DNA from: Bryopsis sp. KO-2023
Taxonomy: Eukaryota > Chlorophyta > Ulvophyceae > Bryopsidales > Bryopsidaceae
Direction of reading: 5' to 3'
DNA length: 64,000 nt
Assembly: GCA_030272585.1 (NCBI GenBank)
Contig: BSYQ01000014.1
Span: 1,364,001-1,428,000, forward strand
Shown here: positions 42,616 through 53,900 of the stretch, piece by piece
Numbering within the stretch: the first letter of the stretch is position 1
Layout of the letters: the number at the start of each line of letters is the position of its first letter
Made by a program: the position numbers and the translations under genes
Notes under the pieces: generated by a model
The model's database searches: none
What the model was told of the DNA's origin: nothing
Seen by the model: only the letters and a program-made list of their open reading frames with translations

Positions 42616-44900
42616 GGCTGCATCGTTGTGCCGAGATCCAGGCTTGGTCGGCATTGGACTGAAATGGCGGTCGCCATCGAGCATCGCGTGCTTGATTCAA
42701 TCACTGGTGTTTGGCCACTTTTGTCCCAGTTTTGAACTTTGGGTGCAGGCGTCTCTCTGCCCCTTTTTTGGCATCAGGTTTTGACTTTCCATAAGCAGAA
42801 TAAAACCAATTTTCCTTTTTTAGGGGAGCAACTTTTCGAACTCAGTTTTGCGAATAGTTGCTGCCACAGCATTTTTGGTTGCTGAGAAGCCACCAGGAGT
42901 GTTGAAACTTATTACGTGATATGATCAATTAGGGAGCATCATTGGCTTCCCTTTCTTTTTTTGTTACTTGTTTTGGATTGCGAATACAATCAATGTATTT
43001 TATGACAGTTTTAATGTAAGGGGCATTTGATGGTTACATTACATGTGGATCTACCTCGAGACAAAACAGTAGGACGGTGTATTTGTTTCTTACAATACCC
43101 ACTCCTGCCATCAAAGAAGTCAAGTAATACAAACAAACCTTGTTTCGCGCACAGTTTCCCCAGCCAGTTCGGTAAATCTCACCCAGTCAAAAGCACGAAA
43201 AAATGGCAAAAAAACGTGAGAGAACTCAGATGCAACATATACAGTCAATCCAGCTCAGATGCAACATATACAGTCAATCCAGAAGGCTCTGGAAAAAGAG
43301 CACCACAACGGCCTAAGGGCACACAGCCAATCCATGAACAAGGCCAATTCGATGGAGAATGCAGGCTTGAAAGAAATTGCGAGGGCACGGCGAAGGTGAC
43401 TGTGGTGAGCTGCGAGACTGACATCCCATCTTGCCTCAGAGGACTGGTTTTGCCAGACCTTCTTCAACAAGCTGTTGGATGTGGTGGATGCGTTGGCGGA
43501 TCCGTAAAACGCCACTGACCTGCTGGATTGGTGGAAATGTGGTGGTCACAGTCGGCGGCGCAGTATCCATATACTACTTCACCAGGAAGAAGAAGAGAGC
43601 CCAGGAAGGGATTCTCCCTCTAACGTCCAGTGGTTCGGAGCCTTCCTAGAGAGGCCTTTGCTGAGAAAAAGAAAGAAAGTTCGTGTTGGGGCAACCTCGG
43701 TCTTTTTAATCATTTTGAACAGAGGAATCCACTGCGTGTCTATTTTCTTCACCCAGTAAAACCAACCAAGAAATCCAAGCTTTCCAAAAACATCTCTGAT
43801 ACACTTCGCTTGAGATACTGTGCCTTTTTCACTTTCTATTGCCTGGGTTCACAAGGAGAGTAGGGTACCTGAGTTTCACACTGAGCTGTTTTTCTCCAGC
43901 ATCTTCTTACTGTGTGCACTTGTGGTGAAAAATCTGAGTCGACATGTCAGACCCTAATCCAGAACTACTTTGGACATTGGCAAAGTTTGGGGACAGACGA
44001 TCCCAAGCAGTCTTACAAACCCTTTGTGAACATCTTTGACCACCGAGTTTTCACGGCACCAGGTTTTTATGGAGACAAAAAGCCTTGATGCAGAGCCAGT
44101 TCCAAAGTGAATAAATGCTGTTGTTTACTGAGAAAAAAATATCATTCTGGCTGAACCCCCCCCCCCCCTTCCTCCCCCAACCTGAAAATCATTTGGCGGA
44201 TATTCGAACTATAAAGGATTGTACATCATACACGCACTATCACAGGGGAGCCTGCCAAATGCTTTCATTACCATTTTTGGTGGATCAAGAATCCCTGAAG
44301 TACTGCTGGGAAAAAAACCAAACACTCAAAAGAGGGGTGAAATATTCGTAATCGGGTAGCTTTTCGAATTCCCGCCCCCCCTCAGCAGCACAGTCCCCAT
44401 ATTAGCAAAGCTTTCGGGTGGAGGTTTATGTTTTATTACATGGGTTTAAAAATAAAAGATAAAAAGAATTTGAAGAAAGGGGAATGTTTTTTTACTGTCC
44501 TGAATACATCAAGAAATGTATTCCCTGGCCGAGAACTACAATTGAAAACAAAGTCATGATGATGATGAAAATAAATACTGTGTCGGACACATTTTTTGAA
44601 AAATATAGTTACATTCACACTGTCAACTAAAAAAAAAAAAAGTGAAAAAAGATCGAAACAGTGAAAAATATTACAGCACCCCTTTGAATTGACTGAAGTG
44701 ATGATGCGAAATGCTCCTGTTCATAATTTTCGCGTCTGACATGAGTGGGATTCCGAACCAAATTAAATAAAAACGCTCCCCCAGTACGGTGGCTTCCTTT
44801 TTTCGAAGACCGCTTGATATTTTAAGCGAAAATATTAAAATCTCAAAAAAAAAAACGATGGTTGTATTATGCTCGCTAAGAACAGCCACAATCCAGCTAC
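42616..44900. other. Mostly intergenic; possible small plus-strand gene near 43200-43520
   Basis: A 29-bp direct duplication lies at 43225-43253 and 43254-43282. Downstream, a plus-strand frame (SIQKALEKEHHNGLRAHSQS, then MNKANSMENAGLKEIARAR) looks like a short coiled coil. It ends at a GTGACT donor, followed by a possible exon after CTCAG at 43440. I could not find its start or a relative. Between 43900 and 44900 nothing was recognised. Confidence 0.25.
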
Positions 44901-46255
44901 CCCCTCCCCCTCGCAAACTCAACGACCTGCTGCCTCAAGCGCAGCCTCCAGTGCCTCGATAGTTTTGTGGTGATGTACGATGTTGATGGTAACCTCTTCC
45001 AGAAGACGATGTGCTGTGAAGTCGACAGGGAGTGGCGGTGCTGCACGCTCCTCAAGACCCCATCCCCTATCAATTCCACAATTGTGTCGTTCTGTTGCAA
45101 CAGAACGCGGCTCCGATCGGGCTTATTGGCAGAAATATCGTCGAAAGAGTGGGTTTGATGCCTCCTGGAGTTATGATTGACAAGGCGAACTTTCTGATCG
45201 TTGGCCGCATGTATCCTGTTGAGGAAGATCGAAGAGGGAAAGAGAGTCCAGTGCGCTGCCGAACGATTCAGCTGTGATCCAGCTGGCGGCGCGCGGGTTT
45301 CCCCACGCTGGAGCGAGATCTCGAAATTCTCGACTTTCCAGGACCGGAAAAAAAAAGGTAAAAACGAGGAAGGGCAGACCATTTTCTTTTGCTTCGTTGC
45401 ATAATTCTTGGGTTGGGCAAGGATGTTTTAGCGTTTTTTGTATGAGACGTACGTGCAAAAGCAAAACTCGGTTCTTCTCCGCAGCAGGTTGATTCGATTC
45501 ACACACGGAAGGCCAAGGGGGGGGGTGGGATGCTTTACGATCAATTCTTGTTTTTGTAAGGTTTTTGGCCTGCACTTGTTCTTCTCCCCCCCCCATTGTT
45601 TCTTTTCGACAGCCTTGGTCTTCTCAGGCGGGGGGCCTTTTTTCTAGGGGAATTGCTGATCGTTTCTGCTGTGTTGAAATCGAGAGTGTGTGGCGTCGTG
45701 AAGCCGGTGGGTCGACCGACACTGGAACAGAATTCGACCAGCAGGAAGTGTCAGCGATTCGATTTGATTCGATTGCACCTGCTGGCGACCTCAAGCTCCA
45801 ACCCAACAGCGCGAGATAAGCATTGCATGCGGATTCCGTTTCAATTTGGGCTTCATTTCTTTTTGGTCAATGGTTGATGTTCATTGGTCCTTATGATTTA
45901 CAGTTCATGTGGTTTTTTTGGTGGCAGGGATTCCATAAAGTTGAGTGATTTTTTAGGGGGGGGGAAGGTTTCGATAAGGGGGAAGGTATTTGGCTGTCGA
46001 CTCTTTTATTTTTAATTTTGATGTTTCTTTGAATCGTGTTCGTGATTTCGTGTGTGTCCACAGTGTGGACTCCACACCTCCATCTTGCTGTTCGTCTTTT
46101 TCATTCCCCTTTCACGAACGCCCATTCGAAACACGTGACTCTTCAGATTTTCTGTGCACTGGGCAAGTATAAAAGGTGTAATGATTCTAGGTAAGAGACA
46201 TCTCTGGGTCACCTGTGGTGTTTTTTTCCAAGGTTAAAGAGATTTTTGTTTGCAG
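44900..46255. other. Unresolved region; open frames on both strands
   Basis: Overlapping frames on both strands at 44920-45380 have protein-like composition, for example plus-strand LIGRNIVERVGLMPPGVMID and minus-strand LLEEVTINIVHHHKTIEALE. Neither could be tied to a gene model. Exons upstream of the dynein-stalk gene (46256) should lie here or further left. A candidate piece near 45690-45815 was seen without confirming motifs. Confidence 0.25.
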
Positions 46256-48795
46256 ACGTGCATCGTTCTGTGAACACTTGACGGATATTCTGAACTCTGA
46301 GGGGAGTAACGACAACGTAAACGTGGAGAGCGCTGCGTCGACGGTTACATCATTGTCAACGATGTATGTGTGTTTGTTTCTTGAACGCATTCGGTTTTAC
46401 TTTGTGCATGTGTTTCTTGAACGCATTTGATTCCACTTTGTGCATGTGTTCCTGGAACGCATTCGATTTTACTTGTGCATGTGTCCCAACAGGGATGATT
46501 TTTTCGGCAGAGATGCTCCCTGAACGCATCCAGTCCCACTCTGTGCATGTGTTTGATCGAGGATGTCTTTTCGGCACTGATTGTGATGCATGCATTCATG
46601 GTGGTTTGATGTAGGATCGACTGGTTTAGAGAGTGGCCGAAGGCTGCTCTAAGATCAGTGGCAGAAAATGTGATCGAGACGTTTTCTCTGAGGAGCATTG
46701 GGATGGAGCTGAAAAGGAAGGAATATCCCCTTCTGATGAGCGAGTTTGTTCGCGGTTCAATCGTTCAACAATCTGAGGAGGGAGTTTCGAAGATGCTCTT
46801 TGGTGAGCTCAGGAGATGCGAAACCATCACATGGGAAAAGTATGTGCAAATGGAGGGTACATTCAAGAAGCTCTTGGAGGAAAAGAGGGCAGAAATTGCC
46901 ACCGAAACGAAGATGCTCCGAAGCGAACTCGAGATGCAGCCCGCCAATACTGTCGAGGAGGTGGGGTGCGAAGTCCAATTTGTTTTTTACTGCAGAAAAC
47001 CCTTTACCGAACTGGAATTGAATCGAAAAAGGTACCTCATCTTCTCTGTAGAAGCCTTCTTATCAAGAGGGCTGACCTATCAATCATGTACTTTTTTGTG
47101 CCTGGAAAATTGAACATTTAAAGAAGAATTGAAAAGATTTGTTGGATTTGGGGGATCATGGTTTATTATTGCAAGGCAGTGAGTTCATTTGATGATGATG
47201 TTGGATGGGAGCAAAATACAAGTACAGTCTTTCCAAAAAAGGGGGAAAAAAATTCTGATACAAGGAATGATTCTCTTCGTCAGACCTTCCTCTTTTCGAG
47301 GGGAGGGAGGGGGTATAAGAATAAAAAGAAAAAACGCTGCAAAATTTAGCTCTGTGGCTTTTAGCCTCGATGCTATGAAAATTTCAGTGAATTTTATAGA
47401 TGATAACAATCAAAGTTGCTGCAAAAAATAGGTGGATCGATTGATGGTGCTCAGAAGCAAGGAAAAGAAAGATGCCGAAAACCTCGTCGTTGTGAAGGAG
47501 AAGAAAATGACGGAGGATAAGGCAATGATTGCTGCTGCCCAAGGAGATTTGGATGGAGGTCTGGATGCACTACATCGTGTTTGTTTCCCGAGGTTGTGCC
47601 GAAAGGATCTGGTCGAAATCAAATCACTGACTAATCCACCAGAAGGCATCAAACGAGTCATGGAAAGTGTTTGTATCCTATTGGGTGTTAATCCGAAGCC
47701 GAAATTAGGTGAGGCAAAAAACCTTTGAAAATATCCTTGAATTTTTATTGGTTAGTCTTACTGTTTGGAAGTCGAATCAGGTGGGGTTTATTACTATTTG
47801 TGCATTTGCAGGAAAAAAGCCCGCTGACTATTGGAGCGTTGCGAAGAAGCTCCTGAGCGATCCAAAAAATCTTTTGGAGAGGTTGATGACATGCGATAGG
47901 GAAAACCTCAGGGAGGGCGCTGTGAAAAAAGTCCAGCCGTACATCCAGAACCCTGAACATGTTCGAAGAATTTTCAAAGCGTGCGCCCCCATATCTTTGT
48001 GGGTTGAAGCGATGTGCGCGTATCACAATGCCCGCCTGCAAGTAAGACATGCATTCATCGGACCACCCCTGGTTTTCTGGTCTGGCAAGAAAAAACAAAG
48101 ATGAGGAGGTGGTGCTTTTCATACATTTCAATTGGATCTCTGGTGTAGGTGACCCTGAAACGCGCCGCCTTGAAAGCTGCCCAGGAAAAGCTACCTCAAA
48201 CAATGGCTGAGCTGACCGCAGCTCAGGAAAAACTAAAAGACCTGGATTCAATGATGTTCAAGGTTTGTTTTTTGTTAGTAATCCCGTCGCTATTTATTCA
48301 CTTAATCCAGAGTTCAATCCATGAATCGATCATGGAAAATTTCTTCAAAAAGGGGGGGGGGAGCTACAGATGGTCTTTCTTTCATCTTGTGTTGATTCTG
48401 GACAGTTGCTTGTTTTCCTGTTCAAGATGAAGGATTCTGCTGTGGCATCCCCATCAACTTCCTGCCGGATGGTCGAGCGCAGGAAAGGGGCAGAGGTATG
48501 CTCCATGGCAGACAGGAAACTGCCACAGATTTACATTATGTACATTTACATCGATGGTCTTGCATTCACTCAGCCAAGCTGCATATTTAACGGGTTGCTG
48601 GGCTTCACGGGGCTTTTTCCAGGTTTACCTTGGCGGCATTGGACTCGACAAGGAGATCCAAAACAGGTTAATCACCACTCCGGATATTCTTCAGTTGAGC
48701 ATCCTTCCCGCTTGCAAAGATTTCTCCAGGCTGCTGTCGAATCCAACCATGGTGGTTTTGGATGAAGATCATGTCTGCAAGGGAGCGACTCCAAG
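46256..48795 (+). CDS. Isolated dynein heavy-chain stalk and microtubule-binding domain (partial)
   Basis: Exons 46256-46363, 46615-46960, 47432-47708, 47812-48041, 48149-48262, 48427-48495 and 48623-48795 join in frame. IDWFREWPKAALRSVAENV and EGTFKKLLEEKRAEI match the dynein segment between AAA4 and stalk helix CC1. Next come KSLTNPPEGIKRVMESVCIL, DYWSVAKKLLSDP, VQPYIQNPEHVRRIFKACAP and LWVEAMCAYHNARL, the microtubule-binding domain at the stalk tip. RAALKAAQEKLPQTMAELTA then begins the return helix CC2. In dyneins CC2 leads into AAA5; here it breaks off and unfamiliar sequence follows (YLGGIGLDKEIQNRLITTPD, VVLDEDHVCKGATPR). No AAA motor modules were seen upstream. A microtubule-binding role is inferred. 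The last exon ends in a phase compatible with 49625. Confidence 0.78.
46371..46560. repeat. Degenerate minisatellite in the intron of the dynein-stalk gene
   Basis: About four units of roughly 36 bases, each with CTTGAACGCATT and ACTTTGTGCATGTG, follow the donor at 46364. The later units are degenerate. They sit inside the intron between the first two recognised exons. Confidence 0.65.
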
Positions 48796-49624
48796 GTTTG
48801 TGATGCTTGCAAGCAAATCCATAAAAAAAAAACTATGTGTAATAAAATAACATAATGAATACACCCACAGAATGGCTTTCACCACTCGTGCAGTCGTATA
48901 TCCAGCCATCCATACAATCACACATATCTGCCACCATAATATTTGTTTTTCTTTTCAGTCTTGTGTTTTGCTCCTTTCATCCCTGAAATATGTTTGTGTG
49001 TTCATTTTGTTTTTCCAAAAAGAAAGGCTTGAATTGACAAAAGAAAAACATTCAAGTGAATGGCTTTCGGCTCCACAACCCATCCATATTTGTTTTCCAT
49101 GCCTTTTTACGTCAGATTGTTTTATATTTTAACATTTGGAAGCCTCTGGATGCATCCACCATTGTGCAATTCGGGCAAACATATATGTGTATATGTATAT
49201 ACATATGCCACCCCCAAACTTGGTAGGTTTTGCTTTAACCGGGAGCTATGTAAATAAATAAAATATATGTAAATAAATATGGTTCCATTTGACGGAAATA
49301 ACAAACATGCAGCTTTTATTTGAAATTTCAAAAAACTGCCAACTGCTGGGTGAAAGAATAGCGATCGTCATCCAGCATGCAATCAAGGAATCGCATGATG
49401 GAAAGCTTCAGAAAAAAAAAATTGCAGACTCCATTGTGCTTGTTTTTTTTTGTTTTTTTTTTTAAAGAGAATCCAACCGTTCCAGCTACAGGGGTGGGGA
49501 TCCCTTGCCGGAAGTGCTACCCCCCTTGATTGGCCTCGTGACTATGGTGTGTAGCTACACACCATAAAACTGGAACGGTTTTGTTCGCTGATATGTTCAC
49601 TGCCCTGTGCCCAATCACCAACAG
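48796..49624 (+). other. Long intron or intergenic gap between the dynein-stalk and pyruvate-kinase-like exons
   Basis: These 829 bases are AT-rich and contain possible poly(A) signals (AATAAA at about 48840 and 49256). A short inverted repeat, TGTGTAGCTACACA, lies at 49548-49561. If the flanking exons belong to one gene, this is an unusually long intron. If not, the first gene ends here and the second starts near 49663. Confidence 0.4.
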
Positions 49625-51686
49625 ATTTTCGAAACAACATTTCAACAACATTTCTTCCATGAAAATGGCGTCGGAGTTGGAGACCATCCCGCCAAAAAGA
49701 AAAGAAAAGAACCTCAATGAGGGGGAAATTCAAGGGGCGTGCGAAAAGAACATGCTGCTCCAGACGATCAAGAGTCTCAAATCGCAGTTGGCATCCACCA
49801 AGCAACAGGTGGTGTCATTAAATGAAATCCTGGAGGAAGAAAGGCGCATTTCCAAAGAGGCTTTGGAAAATGCAGAAAAAGAAATTCAGAGGCTCAAAAA
49901 GGCGGCGGGCGGTGCTGCATGTGACCAAAGAGATCGATTGAATGTTTTCAATCATTTGGGTCCGAGCGCCAACAAGAAGAAAAACAAGAGCAGAAGACCA
50001 AAGAAGGTTACAATCGAGGTCGAAGATGTAATATATGAGATTGAGCTGGGAAGTTGGGAGTGTGCGATCCAGACAATGCTCGCAGAAATGGTTGCGAAAT
50101 GTGGCACAGTGCGGCATGATAATATCGAAGAGGTGGCTTCAAAAGGAATGGCTTATTATCGAGTTGAGGAGAGAGTAGTTCAGGGTACGAGATCAAAATG
50201 CGCTTCAGATGTATATGCTGGAAAAAATGCATTCTAAAGTCGCACCCAATGCACTCAACAGATGAGGCTTTTCACGTGATCGACGCGAAGGAGCTGGGGG
50301 GACGAGCTCTGAGTACCAAAGAATTGGGAGAAAGAAAAATGCGCAATCTGGCTGGTGAGAATGAGCAGGCATGTTGTTTCTGATGCTTCTCTGAACCCTA
50401 TCGGTATATATGAGAAGGTCAATTTCGCAACTGGCAGGGGTGAGGGTTCAACTGCATGTGCTCACGGAAAAGGACATTCACGATTTGAAGAGTTTCCCCT
50501 CCAAAAACAAGGCTGCATCATTCGTTCAGGTGCGGAATGCATTTTCCTTTGGATTTGTGACGGTTTTTCTAAGCTGGAGAACAAATTTCCCACTGCCTTT
50601 TCTTCTATTCGCAAGGTTGGATGCATGCAAGTGTGCGGTCTGAGATCGAGCATCTATCGCACTTGGATCGCACTTGTTGTCCCCACTTAAATCATGGGCG
50701 GCTGGGTCACGAACAACTGCTTCTCTATTTCCAGGTGCCCTGCGACACAGCTGGGAAGTGCGTTGTCACGGCTGCACAGACGGTGGCGTCGATAATGGGC
50801 AATACCCGAGCAGAATTGACCGATGTGTTTTGTCGAAACGCTGACCAGACGGTCTCTGGTCATCGAAGGTTGGAGTTGGTTCGCAGTTCGACACCCAAGC
50901 CAATGACAGATGCGGAGGCTATGGCGTCTGCAGTTGTGACGACTGCAATGGAGATTAAGGTGGTTTTTTGATGCTCACATCAGCCTCCTTCAGATCTGTT
51001 TCGTTGTTTTTCCCAACTGCAAGACACTCCTGTTCCCCACGCAGGCAAAAGAGATCCTATGTCTGACGACCTCGGGGCGTGCTGCTAAACTCGTGTCCAA
51101 GCACACTTCGGAAGTTCCAGCGTTTGTTGAGTTTTTTGAGTTTTTGAACGAATCAGTCGTGCGCACCCACTGGCGGTCGTGCATCGGACAAAGTGGAATT
51201 CTCTTGGGTCAGGATGGTTCGACAGCCAGCGAGGTCGTTGATACACGAATCAAAGATGTCGTGGAGCCCCAAGGGGTTGAAATGACAACCAACAACGATG
51301 AGCCAATCAGTCTTGAAGCAGGCCAAGAAAGCGTCATTGGAGTTGTGGGAAACGGAGTCTGTGAGGGGCCCAAAAATGAAAAGGAAACCTGCGAAAGCGT
51401 CGCCAACGGAGAGAAAGCTAAGTTAAGTCCTCTCCGTTTCGAAATTTTCCCACCCAAGAACGCCCAAGCACTGGAGAACCACCATTGCCCCGAGATTCCC
51501 TCAAAATCGTGCCTTGATGAGGAACTCTGGGATACGGAGATCGTCCAGATCTACACAGGCCTGGAGGACGACGAAACGCTCATTATCGACAGTGACAGTG
51601 ACGGGAGGGGTTTGCATCGCAGGGTCCTGAGACGGCGATTGTTGTCGAAGGTGGAAGACCTCTTGTCGTTTAAAGGATATCTGTAA
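49625..51686 (+). CDS. Coiled-coil protein with degenerate pyruvate-kinase domain
   Basis: Exons 49625-50184, 50262-50354, 50438-50529, 50574-50615, 50735-50959 and 51045-51686 join in frame and end at TAA. The first exon, with an internal ATG at 49663, gives a coiled coil (SLKSQLASTKQQVVSLNEIL). Pyruvate-kinase pieces follow in order: LHVLTEKDIHDLKSF, LENKFPTAF, AGKCVVTAAQTVASIM, NTRAELTDVFCRNADQTVSG and ILCLTTSGRAAKLVSKH. The usual MLSGETA motif is lost and no MxARGDLG metal-site segment is present. The catalytic lysine codon of SKxEN coincides with the AAG acceptor at 50571-50573, so it is spliced out. An acidic tail (LEDDETLIIDSDSD) follows. It should be catalytically dead. It may share a transcript with the upstream dynein-stalk exons. 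Confidence 0.78.
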
Positions 51687-53900
51687 GTCATTGGCTCATT
51701 CAATTCGTTCACCCATAGCATCGACAGCACGTCTCGAGGTGGTTACTTCTACTCTTTTCCTTCAACTTCAATGCATGGAATTGTGCACAGAGTTTCTTTT
51801 GCCTTATCAGCTGATTTCCTAGCTGACAACCTCACTGGAATTGAAAACGTCATTCGTCTGATCAAATGACATGCTTGAAATGGTGGGATTTCTTCTATCC
51901 GAGGGTCTCAGAAGGGACCAGGGTTGATTTGAGGACACGAGTGGTGGTGGGGAAGAAAGGACTTGTTGTATTGGAAGTGTCAAGATGTTTTTTGGTGTGT
52001 TTTTTGCTCCTCTGACAAAGCAGCTCACCAAAGGGGGGGGGGCAATGAACTAAAAATTATTTGATTGCTTGTTTGTCTTTCTGGATGTTTTCTGATTTGT
52101 GTGCAGGTATCAGCACAACATATTATAAGAAAAGGAGACATTTTAACGAAAGAGGGAAAAAGGAATGAAACAGACACTTATCGAGCCGTCAACATTGAAT
52201 TCTGGAACGTGTTTCCTGGAGATTTCCTCTGATTGTTGTGTTATTGCCTGCGGTGGATCCAATGACTGATTTGCTGAGTTCAGTAGAATCGATGTGGAGG
52301 AGATCAGCGTGGAAAACACAACCAACCGACACCAATCAGTTGTCGATCCAAACGAAATTGAAGAGATTTCCTTTCGAGGACATGATATTGGATTTGAATT
52401 GTGCATGCACCGAGAGCATGGGATCCACACCAGAAAAACCAGAAATCTTTTCCAAGTTTGCAGTCAAAGTGGAAGAAGATGCCATGCGCCTCGAAGAGCA
52501 CACACTGGGAAGGTAGGAGGATTTTGGTTGAATCGATGCATATGATCATTTCAACTGCCTTTTTTTTCCTCTTTTTGTTGTTGGCAGGGAAAAGAGGCTT
52601 GGGCTTTCAAAAAAAATATTTATTCGTATAGACTGTGATTTTCACTGAAATCCTGATGCAACATGACACATATGCAAATGAGTGTTCTCCTGCAAGTGAT
52701 GCCCCTTTTTATGAGCTGATTGGATGGATGTGTTGCCTGTGCAGCTTCGTGCCGGAGGCTCCACTACCCCTGGATGTGAAAACCATGTTGTTAAAATCCG
52801 AGGTGCAAACATTGTTCAAGAATGTTGCGGAAGTTGTGCCTGAGTCAGTCCCAATGGAAGTACATACGTTTATTTGGATCGTTCAAATACCAAGCTCCCC
52901 CCACCACAATGCTGATGGAGGATTTCGACTTCGTCCAGACTCTGCTTGAATCGAGATATGGTGGGGGTGGGACTGAACATAATTTTTTGCCTGCAAAGGC
53001 TGAGTTCATTGCAAACAAAATGTCTGGATTGGAGAAAGCTGTTGCTCGCCATGCAAAGGTATGTGCAGCTTGAAGGGAATTAGTAATGGGATCTAAGGAA
53101 AGATCAATGGTCCTGACCAAGGTGGAGGCATGGAGTGCTGCCAGAGTAGTTGCACTGCAACTTGTTCCCCCGCACAGATGTGTTCTGTGTGGTTTTGATT
53201 TTAAAAAAAAGGGGGGGGGGGAAAGAGATAATAATGATATTGCATCGACAAAAGAGGGTTCCAAACGAGATGAAAAAAAGAAGCCCATATGTTATAGGGA
53301 AGTTTCTTGACAGCATTTCTCAATTGAGATCTGCTCCTTACAAAGACCTAAGTAAGGGTTAAGTTTGGTTTCCAACACAACATACAATTAACACTGCATT
53401 TGCGCGAGTAAAGTTGTTTTCATTTACGAGTACCATTCCTGGCCGAATTTTACTATCAGAAGACATCCCTAAAGAACCCGACCACTGTTCAACAAAAACA
53501 AAATCTCTTGATTGAAATGCAAGGATTTTAAAAAATGTAAAAAAGCCGAATGCTATCCCTCAGGAGATATGTCTTCTTGCGGCTGCAAGATATATATATA
53601 TATATATATATATTTCCTTTTTTCTAGAACTGATCGTGGCTGGGGCCTGATGTTGTTGGGTGGAGCTGTGTGTTTAAATAACCTGAGTTTATTTGGTTCG
53701 TTCAAAGGTGGATGAAAAGATGGGATGCCGATTGAAGGTAAAAACTCATCGACCCAGGCTCTACTGGGAGAGCATTGATAACAGCCATACCAAGATCAAA
53801 ATCATGGAATCCATCATTACCATGCATTCTAGCTGCGCAGGTGAGTGGGGGGCTAACACAGATCAACCATTAAAAGTATTTCATTTGCTGATGGAAGAAA
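51687..53900 (+). other. Possible exons of an unrecognised plus-strand gene
   Basis: Exon-like segments with good splice signals occur on the plus strand. The one ending near 52512 has EIFSKFAVKVEEDAMRLEEH. About 52743-52858 has APLPLDVKTMLLKSEVQTLF and EVVPESVPME. About 52900-53058 has MLMEDFDFVQTLLESRYGGG and NKMSGLEKAVARHAK. Pieces near 53707 and 53760-53840 include WESIDNSHTKIKIMESIITM. They read like one helical protein but I recognise no family. A TA microsatellite lies at 53590-53612. It may be a separate gene or further 3' exons of the gene before it; the TAA at 51684 argues for separate. Confidence 0.3.

Noticed and set aside
43027..43518. 163-codon open frame on the plus strand
   Set aside because: No recognised domain, and it crosses the 29-bp direct duplication. 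A different frame with a short coiled coil looks more likely there but is also weak.
46256..48262. Interpretation as a normal, full-length dynein heavy chain
   Set aside because: A dynein heavy chain needs more than 10 kb of coding sequence with AAA motor modules on both sides of the stalk. None was seen upstream, and the sequence after CC2 is not AAA5.
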